A stretch of 64,000 bases of DNA from Scrofimicrobium canadense (GTDB lineage Bacteria; Actinomycetota; Actinomycetes; Actinomycetales; Actinomycetaceae): NCBI RefSeq assembly GCF_009696615.1, contig NZ_VULO01000015.1:1-64000 (forward strand), written 5' to 3'. The notes beneath the pieces are model-generated. The model ran no database searches. It was given only the letters and a program-made list of their open reading frames with translations, and was not told the DNA's origin. The translations under genes were made by a program, and so were the position numbers. This document shows positions 17,314 through 25,934 of this stretch, piece by piece (the first letter of the stretch is position 1; the number at the start of each line of letters is the position of its first letter).

Positions 17314-19005
17314 AGTCAGTCCTCGGGGGCTGTTCGCGAATCGTTCTACCCAGAGGAAGTTGCGTGGGCGGCGCTACCCAGGATTGAGGTCGAGCGCTCA
17401 ACGTTGGATCATGATGGCACTCACGCCCGCGAAGCCGTGATGTCCGAGCTGGTGCAGCAACGTGCCTCGGGTGCAGATGGGCCCATCGTGGTGATCACGG
17501 GTGCGTTCCACACGCTTGCGTTGCTCGAATTCCTCGACGGGGTAGATGAGGCTGCGTGGCTCGGCAAGGCGGACCTGGATGAACTGGCACTTTCCCGTCC
17601 CGCCTGGCTGATCCGATTCGATTTCGCCCGTCTCGACTCGTTGCGCGGCTACGGGGAAGGAATGCCTGCACCCGGCTTTTGGCAGCGCGTCTGGAGCGGT
17701 CGAGATAAGCCTGCGGACGAGGTCACTATGGGCGTCCTCCTCGACATCGCAGAAGCAATCCGGCGCGGCGGGGAACAACTGAGCACCCCCGACGTCATCG
17801 AGGCAGCGGAGCAGGCGTTGCGGTTGGCAGAACTGCGCGGGCGGACGAGGCCCGGGCGCACTGATGTCCTCGACGCAATGTCGGGCTGTTTTGTGCGCGA
17901 CGAGTCAGGATTTCGCGGTCCCGTTGGTGCGGCGATAACTGAGGTGTTCGGGGGGACCCAACTCGGCGAGGTGCCCCCGGGGCTGGCCTCACCACCGCTC
18001 ATTGAGGAGGTGCGCGAGCGCGCAAGAAAGCTGCGGCTTGTCATTTCGGATGCCTCAGTCCGGACGGTCTCGCTTGACACCGCCCGAAAACCTGGGCACG
18101 TGCGGAGGCGCGAGTTCTTGGCGCAGATGCGTTTGTCCGGGTCTGGCTTTGCTCGCCAGGTGAGTGGCGCGGATCTGGTGGCCGGGACGGATTTAGGACT
18201 GATCCACGAAGAGTGGGAGTATGCGTGCCTCAAGGACAGTGTCGACGATGAACACTCAGTGGATTCCACTCTCGCCTGTTTGCAGGCCGTGGCTTGGCTG
18301 GTTGCAGACGAGGCTCGCATCTCGCTGACTGGCTATAGCGAGTTATTGTGCTCAATCATCGAGACGGGATTGGCAAATGTGGCCTACCACGTTTCTAGTT
18401 TGGGTGGACTGCCCGAAGATGAGGCCGATGAGGCTTGTCAGACCGTCCTGAAGTTGCGCGAACTGCTCGTGTTCTTGGGTTCCTCGTCCAAGTTCGAAAT
18501 GATCGAGGTCGAAGCACCGATGCGCGAGCTCTCTCGTCTTCGAGACGAGGAGACGTCCTCACAGCTCCACGGGTGCCTGGTCGGGATAGCGCATGAGGAC
18601 GGTGACCTCGACGTGGCAGGATTGATGCGTGAAGTACGCGCAAATCTTCATCCGGGCGTTGCCGCAGGGCGGCTTTCGGGATTTGTCGGGGGCCTGCTTC
18701 GAGCTTCGCCTGGTGCGATTCTTCACTCTGCTGAGTTCCTCGAAACCTTGAATAGTCGGCTCGGCGAACTCGATGAGAACAGTTTTCTCCAAGTTCTACC
18801 GGAGTTGAGAAAAGCCATCACATGGCTTCGGCCCACGGAAACGCACGACCTCGCGACGAGGATCGCTGAGTTGGTTGGCACTACTGCGGGTGAACTCGAC
18901 GTGGTGATGAGGATCGATCCGGCGGACATTACCCGCGCCCGCGCCGTGGAGCTGTCTTTGGTCGAGTCGTTTGTGCGCGATGGAATTGAGGTGCCGCCAC
19001 TGTGA
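17314..19005 (+). pseudogene. DUF5682 family protein, N-terminally truncated
   Basis: The frame is open from just after a stop at 17311 and covers roughly the C-terminal 560 residues of a DUF5682 protein. Recognisable parts are THAREAVMSELVQQ, VVITGAFHTLALLEFL and the long helical C-terminal region with DAMSGCFVRDE. Family members are usually much longer, about 750 residues or more, and begin with a domain that is absent here. The usual partner genes upstream, a MoxR-type ATPase in many operons, are also missing. The stop overlaps the start of the VWA gene (GTGA), so the rest of the operon is intact. A downstream TTG (17404) or ATG could still give a shortened product. Confidence 0.7.
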
Positions 19006-20117
19006 ATGTCACGCGTCGCTGGCGCCTGCTGCTCGGAAGATACGCCGAGGGTGACCTCCCTCTTTCCTCCGAGGACCAAGAAGTAGAGGATGCGCTGTCT
19101 TACCTCTACGACCGCGAGTATGAGATGCGTGGTCATCGTCGCGTGAGGCCCGACGGAGGAGGCACCCTCGACCCCTCGCACCCCATGGGTCTGCACTGGC
19201 TAAAGCGTTCCCGGGAGATCTTCCCCGCATCGGCACTGGAGCGGATGGAGCGAGATGCCATAGCCGAATACGGGATAAATGAACTGTTGGGTGATCCGCA
19301 GGCTGTAGAGACCGTTCACGCGAGCGCCGATCTGGCAGCAGTCCTGCTGCGCACGCGGGGATCTCTGGCTCCAGAGACATCAGATGGCGTTCGCGCATTG
19401 ATTGCCAAAGTGATTGCCGAAATCATGGAGAGGTTGCGACCCCAGTTCACGACTGCACTTACAGGATCGACTGCTCTGCGCCGACGGTCACACCATGCGT
19501 CTCTTCGCAATCTCGATTGGCGGGGAACCATAGCCGCGAACCTGAAGAACGTCGACCCCCAGTCGGGCACAATGCTGGTCAGCGACGTTCGTTTTTTAGC
19601 GGGGAAGCGCCGTCGGAATCTGAACTGGCAGGTGACCTTGCTCGTTGATCAATCCCTGTCGATGGCGGATTCGGTGCTCCACAGTGCAATCTCAGCGGCG
19701 ATTATCGCCGGTTTGCCTGGAATCACTGTGAGACTGTTGTTATTCGACACGTCGGTGGTCGACATGAGTTACCTCGCTGAGGATCCGATTGAAGTCCTTA
19801 TGACGTCTCAGTTGGGGGGCGGTACAGATATAGCGAAAGCCCTGACTTACGCGGAACGGCAAATCGACCAACCAAGTCGCAGCGTGGTGGTCCTCATAAC
19901 TGACTTCGATGAGGGCGGCTCAGTCTCGGCTCTTGTGGCAGCAACGAAACGGCTCGCCGAGGCGGGTGTGCGCCTCCTCGGACTAGCATCCCTGGCAGGC
20001 GACGCCAGTCCGAGGTATAACCGGCAAGTGGCGGCCCGACTAGCGAATGTCGGTATGGAGATCGCGGCGATGACGCCTGACCATTTCGCGAACTGGCTCG
20101 CTGAGGTGACCCAGTGA
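19002..20117 (+). CDS. VWA domain protein of the DUF5682 operon
   Basis: This 371-residue protein has an N-terminal helical region and a C-terminal von Willebrand factor A domain. The MIDAS metal site is complete: DQSLSM (DxSxS), the Thr in GGGTDIAKAL, and the Asp in ITDFDEGG. It overlaps the preceding DUF5682 frame and the following SWIM gene by four bases each, which indicates translational coupling. In related loci VWA, SWIM and DUF5682 genes travel with a MoxR AAA ATPase as one putative stress or conflict system; here the ATPase is not seen. Confidence 0.88.
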   Translation: MNVTRRWRLLLGRYAEGDLPLSSEDQEVEDALSYLYDREYEMRGHRRVRPDGGGTLDPSHPMGLHWLKRSREIFPASALERMERDAIAEYGINELLGDPQAVETVHASADLAAVLLRTRGSLAPETSDGVRALIAKVIAEIMERLRPQFTTALTGSTALRRRSHHASLRNLDWRGTIAANLKNVDPQSGTMLVSDVRFLAGKRRRNLNWQVTLLVDQSLSMADSVLHSAISAAIIAGLPGITVRLLLFDTSVVDMSYLAEDPIEVLMTSQLGGGTDIAKALTYAERQIDQPSRSVVVLITDFDEGGSVSALVAATKRLAEAGVRLLGLASLAGDASPRYNRQVAARLANVGMEIAAMTPDHFANWLAEVTQ

Positions 20118-21862
20118 CACCTCTTTTGGGAAGACTCGCAGGTCTAGATGACGAGGCCTTGGTGGCCAAGACGAACAGAGGGATGGTGCGCCGCGCAGGG
20201 AAGATCATCGGTACCGTCACGGAGCTGGCAGGGGAGACGAACTCCGTGCAGCTCGCGGTCGGCGATGCCCGGGTGACGGTCTCGTCGGGAGAAGGGCTGA
20301 AGGACGCGCGGTGTTCGTGCCCTGTCGCAGGGGTGTGTGTGCATCTTGTCGCTGTGTGCATCTGGGCTCGAGACAAGGTAGAGCCTGTCTACGACGCGGA
20401 CCCAGCACAGAGGGAGGACCACGCACAGAGGGCGAACCACGCACGCGAGGCGGGTGCGGCTCACAGGGCGGACCCGACCCAGAGGGCGGCCCGCGCTCAC
20501 GAAGAGCGGCCTGATGTTCAAGCGACCGTACACTCAGTCACGACCAAGCCCGGTCATGTTGCAAACTGGAGGGAAGCAGCAACGGACGTTCGCAGCGCGA
20601 TCGAGGCCTGTTGGGGACTTGGCAGGGTTCGAGGTGCTGCCGGGGTGCGGCTTCGCCGTGCAAGTGAGCGTGCCCGCCTGGGTGGCCTGCCGTTGCTTGC
20701 CCGTCTGGCGGATTCGGCAGTTGACGAGATGGCGCATTTCTTCGAGCACACTGATGATGCCGACGAGGTCCGCTGCGTTTTAGCGTTGGCCGAAGCATGG
20801 GTGTTGGCGCGGAGCATCGAGGGAAGTGAGGAACCGCTTCCAGCCTCACTCAGTGGGAGTGTCCCCCGGGTCTCCGAACAAGCGGAAGTCGGAAGGCTTC
20901 TGCCGTTGGTGGCCTCCTGGAAAGTGACCACTGGAGGTGCCCGAGTGTTCACGTGGCATGCCCTCGATCTGGACCATTACAGGATTGAGTCTGTCACCAC
21001 GGGCCGAGCCCCCGGGGCAGATCCGGGCTTTTGCGGCGATGTCGGGGTCTCCCTCTTGTGGAATGAGTCGGCCCGCACACTCACCTCCGGCATCGTTACG
21101 CTCCACGGCGCGGAGAGGCGTCCTGACGGAACACTGTCTGCGACCAGTAGAACACGTGTCTCGGTCTCGCCTTTTGGTGATCTGGACTGGGCAATGATCG
21201 CCGTTTGGGTGAACCAGCTATCGGATGGTTTTGCTCGCACCGCGTGGGGTTTCAGTGCGGAGCCGCTCAGAGTGATTCGGCCTCGGCACCGCTCTAGCCT
21301 TGGTGCGGTCGAACTGGACGAAGTTAGGCAACAGTTGGTTTTGCCGGTCACCGACCGTGATCGATGTCAGCATCGTCTGGTGGTTCCAGCAGACGCACGC
21401 GGCTCGGCCGTCCTCGCTGGAGTGGCTTCCTATTCGAAGGTCTTCGCGATTATTGCGGTGGGCAACTTGCCTGAGACAGTGCTAGTGAAAACTAGGGAAG
21501 GTGTCCAGCTCGTTCCTCTATCGTTCTTCGAACCCGATTATGGGACGTCTTTGCCTGTGCCTAAGCCCCTTTCCCGGGGACAGAAGCATTCCGCATTCAC
21601 GCGGCCGGCGGCCCCAGATCCTCTTGTTCGGTTGCTTTCCCATTGTGCAGATCTGGTGACAGTCCTCTACGTGACGGGACAAAAGGAGTTGACCTCAAGG
21701 CAGCGTGATTCGCTCGATCAGTGTATTCGGGATGCTGATGATGTCGGTTTGGAAACCCTGGCCGGCGCCCTCCGCAGCACCCGCCGCGCTCCTCGCCCGG
21801 TCAGTGTTCTCTGGGCAGCTTTTGTGATTGATCGACTCAAGACTCTGGTTGGTGACGGTTAG
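20114..21862 (+). CDS. SWIM zinc-finger protein
   Basis: This 582-residue protein has an N-terminal SWIM zinc finger, CxCx(n)CxH, readable as RCSCPVAGVCVH at about residues 62-73. A hydrophilic linker rich in AQR/HAR repeats (about 97-135) follows, then a large C-terminal region with beta-rich segments (FTWHALDLDHYRIE, SVSPFGDLDWAMIAVWVNQL). SWIM domains bind DNA or protein. The gene is the last of the coupled DUF5682-VWA-SWIM series. The linker has an unusual number of His and Arg and looks like an expanded low-complexity tract. Confidence 0.87.
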   Translation: MTPLLGRLAGLDDEALVAKTNRGMVRRAGKIIGTVTELAGETNSVQLAVGDARVTVSSGEGLKDARCSCPVAGVCVHLVAVCIWARDKVEPVYDADPAQREDHAQRANHAREAGAAHRADPTQRAARAHEERPDVQATVHSVTTKPGHVANWREAATDVRSAIEACWGLGRVRGAAGVRLRRASERARLGGLPLLARLADSAVDEMAHFFEHTDDADEVRCVLALAEAWVLARSIEGSEEPLPASLSGSVPRVSEQAEVGRLLPLVASWKVTTGGARVFTWHALDLDHYRIESVTTGRAPGADPGFCGDVGVSLLWNESARTLTSGIVTLHGAERRPDGTLSATSRTRVSVSPFGDLDWAMIAVWVNQLSDGFARTAWGFSAEPLRVIRPRHRSSLGAVELDEVRQQLVLPVTDRDRCQHRLVVPADARGSAVLAGVASYSKVFAIIAVGNLPETVLVKTREGVQLVPLSFFEPDYGTSLPVPKPLSRGQKHSAFTRPAAPDPLVRLLSHCADLVTVLYVTGQKELTSRQRDSLDQCIRDADDVGLETLAGALRSTRRAPRPVSVLWAAFVIDRLKTLVGDG

Positions 21863-21902
21863 GAGTCCTGAAGAAGCGCGTGGCCGTAACTGGCGGATTT
21901 CG

Positions 21903-21960
21903 AACTGTAAAGGACTGTAAAGATTGTAAAAGACCGTAAAAACTGTAAAGCTCTGTAAAG
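21903..21960 (+). repeat. Helically phased TGTAAA repeat array
   Basis: Six copies of (T/C)GTAAA, most as CTGTAAAG, start at 21906, 21916, 21925, 21935, 21944 and 21954. The spacing of 9-10 bp places every copy on one DNA face. The array ends in GGAGG, about 100 bases before the AAA ATPase. Confidence 0.85.
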
Positions 21961-22057
21961 GAGGAGCTTGAGTGTGGTCCGCCCACAGGAGCGTCCTGGA
22001 AGGATCTGGTGAGAGGAATGGCAATGGGCATACGTAATCCATTCAAGCCCACGGCAG

Positions 22058-22933
22058 GTGCATCCGCCGGCGCTCGAAGGTCGTTCTAACCTCATTGATG
22101 AGTTCCTAGAGTCAATCGAAGATGGACCTGGCGCACCCGGCCGCCTCACACTCTATTCCGGTCCGCGAGGAATCGGGAAAACGGTGATGCTCAACGCTGT
22201 TGGGGATAGCGTTGCTGAACGCATGCAGTGGTTGGTTATCCATGAGACCGCTACACCCGGGTTCACTAGCCGCTTGGCGAAGGCGGCCTCGAACCTTCTC
22301 GATCACACGTCGCCTTTGGTGATTAGCGGCATCACGCTTCCTGTTGTAGGGGGCGGAATCCAACTGCGGGAATCCCCAAAACCGGCTGCTCTGCAGCTGA
22401 GGGAGGCCTTAACGGGATTATCGGACCAGTGTCGCGAGCGAGGCACAGGTTTGCTGATCACGAGTGATGAGATCCCCCAGGATGATCGTGAGGAAATGGT
22501 GCAGTTCGCCGCAGTCGCACAGCACCTAGTAAGGGAAAGTTGTGAGTTCGCGTTGGTTATGGCTGGGGTGCCCAGTGCTGTGGACGGTTTGCTGAACGAG
22601 GACGTGACGACATTCATGCGCCGTGCGGAACGCCATGATCTCACGGAGCTGCAAGAAGACGCGGCGTGTCACGCGCTGTCCCGACCGATGACAGATTCTG
22701 GCAAAAGGGTCGATCCGGACGCGATGTCTATCGCCGTCAAGGCGACGGAAGGTTATCCGTTCCTGATCCAGTTGATCGGATACCAGGTTTGGCGCAGAGC
22801 GCGCGACGGCGTAGTCGACCTGGATGCTGTTCGACAAGGAGTGGGCGCAGCCCAGGAACGGATCGCACAAGCGCGCGGATTGGATACAAGAGCGTGGAGC
22901 CGCGAAACCGGTGATTCACAATCAGAACGTTGA
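22058..22933 (+). CDS. Orc1/Cdc6-like AAA ATPase, ends damaged
   Basis: This 291-residue P-loop ATPase belongs to the actinobacterial ATP-binding family that resembles archaeal Orc1/Cdc6. Walker A is GPRGIGKT (about residues 35-42) and the Walker B-like segment is LLITSDEI. Family members are usually near 380-400 residues with an N-terminal NPFKPTAGAxPP motif and a C-terminal winged helix. Here NPFKPTAGAS is encoded in a different frame from an ATG at 22024, so a frameshift lies near 22060. The C-terminal winged helix after AQERIAQARG is lost. The gene is therefore probably a decaying copy. Confidence 0.75.
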   Translation: MHPPALEGRSNLIDEFLESIEDGPGAPGRLTLYSGPRGIGKTVMLNAVGDSVAERMQWLVIHETATPGFTSRLAKAASNLLDHTSPLVISGITLPVVGGGIQLRESPKPAALQLREALTGLSDQCRERGTGLLITSDEIPQDDREEMVQFAAVAQHLVRESCEFALVMAGVPSAVDGLLNEDVTTFMRRAERHDLTELQEDAACHALSRPMTDSGKRVDPDAMSIAVKATEGYPFLIQLIGYQVWRRARDGVVDLDAVRQGVGAAQERIAQARGLDTRAWSRETGDSQSER

Positions 22934-23186
22934 CGAACCGCTTGAAATCAACGGGAACACGACAAAGTTGCCTGGCTCGCGAGAACCCTGGTTCGTTCAG
23001 ATGAGCCGCGCGGCGGAGTGCCCTGAAGTCGCCTCACCCGGTTACTGCACCATAACGAAAGGAGTGTATAGGCGCGCGCTAAATCGTGTGCTAGCCGCTA
23101 ACCGGTTTTCGCCGTCGCTCGGTTCTTGAGTCTCCCGCGCAGCAGTTCCTGGCCATTCGGCCTGGGGGGTGCCCCTATGTTGTTTG

Positions 23187-24389
23187 TCAAGCGGCTAGGA
23201 CTATTTCGGGTGGTTCGTAGAGGGTGCCGTCGCGGAGCATAGCGTAGAGGACGCCGAGTCTGCGGTGGGCTAGGGCGATGATGGCTTGGTTGTGGCGTTT
23301 TCCTTGGGTGCGTTTGCGGTCGTAGTAGGCGCGACTGACGGGGTCGGTGCGGATTACCGCGAAGGCTGACAGGAACAATGCCCGTTTGAGTCTTTTGTTG
23401 CCACTGTGACTGACGCGTTCAGATTTGATCGAGGTACCGGATTGCCTAGTAGTCGGTGCTAGCCCGGCGTAGGAGGCCAGCGCTGCGGCACTGGTGAAGG
23501 TTTTCCCAGAGAGTTCAGCGATGATCACTGCGCAGGTCCTGAGCCCTACTCCAGGCATCGAGGTCAGGACCAGGTAAAGAGGGTGGCCCACCACGATTTC
23601 TTCAACCTCCCTGGTAACATCAGCGCGTTGTGCGTGGAGATGAATGAGCTGGCGAGCCAGGTGCGGAATGACGATACCCGCAGCATCAGTCCCGGTGACT
23701 GTCACGGTCTGCTTGGCCAGGGTGTTCAGGATTTCTTCGGTCCATGCCGAGTGCCTGCGTGCTCCGTGCTTCTTGAGTTTTGCATCGATCCTTGCTCTTC
23801 CCGCTTTGTGGAGCTTGTCTGGGGTTGGCCAAGTAATCAGCACTTCCAAAATGGCGTCGTGTTCCAGACGCAGTCCTAGCACTTTCTCCAGGGCGGGGTG
23901 GATCTGCGTGAACAAGCCGCGTATCCGGTTCGATACCTGGTTTACCTGACGGGATAGATCAAGATCGAAGCCGGTGAGCATCCCCAAGGTAGCTTCATCA
24001 ACGTCGGCTGGAGTGAGTTCACGTAGCGTGTGTGGCAGGCTCCTGGCGGCGTCAGCGATGATGAACGCGTCTTTCTCATCGGTTTTCGCATCCCCCGAAT
24101 ACAGGTTGGCGATACGTCGCATCGTGAGTCCCGGCAGGTAAGCCACGGGGATTCCCATGTGCTGGGCCACCGCGACTGCTAGCGCGCCGATTGTTGCGGG
24201 CTGGTCCACAACCACTAGCAGAGATCCGTGCTCCTGCAGTCGGGTGTATATGTCGACGAGTTTCGCTTCGTCGTTTGGTAGTGCCTTGTTCCACACTACC
24301 TTTTGCTCCGCGGTGACTGCGCAGGCCCAGTGCTCGGTTTTGCCGACATCCAGACCTAAAAAGACGTGCGGTGTTTCTTGAGTGACCAT
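23187..24389 (-). CDS. IS110-family transposase (DEDD)
   Basis: This transposase of about 400 residues has the two-domain IS110 layout. The N-terminal RuvC-like DEDD domain begins FLGLDVGKTEHWA (first Asp) and includes DAKTDEKDAFIIADAAR. The C-terminal transposase_20 domain includes LTSMPGVGLRTCAVIIAEL and YAGLAPTTRQSG with the conserved serine. GGAG lies just before the ATG at 24389. The frame is complete, so the element may be active. IS110 elements encode a bridge RNA in a non-coding end; the flanks here (23.13-23.19 and 24.39-24.5 kb) are where it would be sought. Confidence 0.93.
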   Translation of the reverse strand: MVTQETPHVFLGLDVGKTEHWACAVTAEQKVVWNKALPNDEAKLVDIYTRLQEHGSLLVVVDQPATIGALAVAVAQHMGIPVAYLPGLTMRRIANLYSGDAKTDEKDAFIIADAARSLPHTLRELTPADVDEATLGMLTGFDLDLSRQVNQVSNRIRGLFTQIHPALEKVLGLRLEHDAILEVLITWPTPDKLHKAGRARIDAKLKKHGARRHSAWTEEILNTLAKQTVTVTGTDAAGIVIPHLARQLIHLHAQRADVTREVEEIVVGHPLYLVLTSMPGVGLRTCAVIIAELSGKTFTSAAALASYAGLAPTTRQSGTSIKSERVSHSGNKRLKRALFLSAFAVIRTDPVSRAYYDRKRTQGKRHNQAIIALAHRRLGVLYAMLRDGTLYEPPEIVLAA

Positions 24390-24637
24390 CTTCGCTCCTC
24401 TCAACTGCCACTTTTCAATGTAGTCGGTCAGGTCTAGACAGTACGTCTCACATCCACGTTACGACAGGCATCTGGAATCAGTGCCGAGCCCCTCATCAGC
24501 GATCACCCACTGCCAATCGTCTCTGGTGGCAACACCCCCGGATCATTGGGTAGACAGGGGCAAGACACCATGCCAGAGCGACTGACCGACAAGCCCCATC
24601 ATCCCCGACGAAAGGACCCATCAACAAGGTAACGGGT

Positions 24638-25906
24638 CTAGGAGTCAGCAAGATCCCGCACGAGTTCTGTGCGACGTTTTGATGACCATCTTTGTCGTGC
24701 TTCCTCGGCAAAGTAACTCCAGGTGTCCGTGGTATGCAACGCTTCGCGTGCGATAGTTTCAACTTCCTGGGATTGGCGGTCAATCCACCCCACCGTGGCT
24801 CGCCGAGGCGTCCACTGATCCAGACGCTCAGTAGCACGCATCTGGGCGGCCAGAACCGTGCCCAGTTCATCAAGATTCTGGTCATTGTTCAGCGCGTCAC
24901 AAACCGAGAGCAGCCAAACAAGATACCGGTCAACGTTGTCACGACCTATTGAATTGAAATGCTCACCGAGATCCTCAGAAATCTGAATGCATGTGCTCAC
25001 AAGGCCAGACAGATCGTCATCAGACCACACCAGCAGCTGTTCCTCGTCAAGTGTAATCATTCGCCTAACAAGCGGCGGCAGTTGATCAGGTCGTTCCAAC
25101 AGATAACCATGAATTTCAGTGTACTGCGCCTCGTCGAACAACGAGTCAAGTTTGGCTTTCGTGGGATGCATGTGCTTCTTGAAGTGAACCAAGAAATCAT
25201 CCATTGAAACGAAGCGACGGTGCTGGTCTTGTTCTGTAGCTCGCAAGATCGTCGATGTGAGAGAGCCAAGCGCTGAGTAAGGGACTCCGGGAACAGGGGC
25301 TTTACCTGTCAACATCCAGCCCATTAGTAGACCCGCTGAATAAACGTCAGTCGCAGGGGAAGTATCATGAGCGTCGATGAACTGCTCCGGTGCAGCCCAG
25401 GCTCGGGTACCTGTCAAGGATCCACGAACCGTCAATGGGGCTGTCGTCAAGCCCGGCGCGTTTCGGACGATCCCGAAGTCTGCGACAACCCACCGACCAG
25501 GGGCTTCAGTCGACAAGAACAAAATGTTCTCCGGCTTGAGATCGCGATGAACTTGCACCTGGGCATGGAGCGGGCGAAGTGAATCCGCAACGGTCTGAAG
25601 GATCGTAAGTGCGTCCTCAGGACGACTTACTGGTACTCGCTCGGAGTTTAGCGTCTTTGAGGCGAGAGGCATCGTGTACCAGGTATAGGTGTCATCGTGA
25701 TCAAGGATCGGCATGGTGCTCTGCCCTGCCACATCAAGCATCGCTTTAATCTCGCGCTCGAAGCGTCGGTGAACACTGCCTTGGTTATCAGCGACTTTGA
25801 GAGCCACTTCCTCACCGGTGGGCGATAGCGCTTTGACCACGCTGACGAAGTCGTGACTTGCGATGTGGTCTATGTAGGTGTATCCCTGTGGGTAGATCAG
25901 TGCCAT
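24638..25906 (-). CDS. Ser/Thr protein kinase downstream of hsdS
   Basis: This soluble kinase of about 422 residues has an N-terminal Hanks-type domain: ATP-binding Lys in VALKVAD, catalytic loop HRDLKPEN (about residue 120), DFGIV and the activation-segment GTRAWAAPEQF. After about residue 260 an uncharacterised helical C-terminal region follows, with no membrane segment or PASTA repeats. It begins 28 bases after the hsdS stop on the same strand, so it looks like the last gene of the restriction operon. Kinases are known partners in some defence systems, such as Pgl/BREX type 2 and Stk2, which makes a regulatory or abortive role plausible but unproven. Confidence 0.88.
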   Translation of the reverse strand: MALIYPQGYTYIDHIASHDFVSVVKALSPTGEEVALKVADNQGSVHRRFEREIKAMLDVAGQSTMPILDHDDTYTWYTMPLASKTLNSERVPVSRPEDALTILQTVADSLRPLHAQVQVHRDLKPENILFLSTEAPGRWVVADFGIVRNAPGLTTAPLTVRGSLTGTRAWAAPEQFIDAHDTSPATDVYSAGLLMGWMLTGKAPVPGVPYSALGSLTSTILRATEQDQHRRFVSMDDFLVHFKKHMHPTKAKLDSLFDEAQYTEIHGYLLERPDQLPPLVRRMITLDEEQLLVWSDDDLSGLVSTCIQISEDLGEHFNSIGRDNVDRYLVWLLSVCDALNNDQNLDELGTVLAAQMRATERLDQWTPRRATVGWIDRQSQEVETIAREALHTTDTWSYFAEEARQRWSSKRRTELVRDLADS

Positions 25907-25934
25907 CGCGCACCCCGCCAACTATCTTGTGGAA

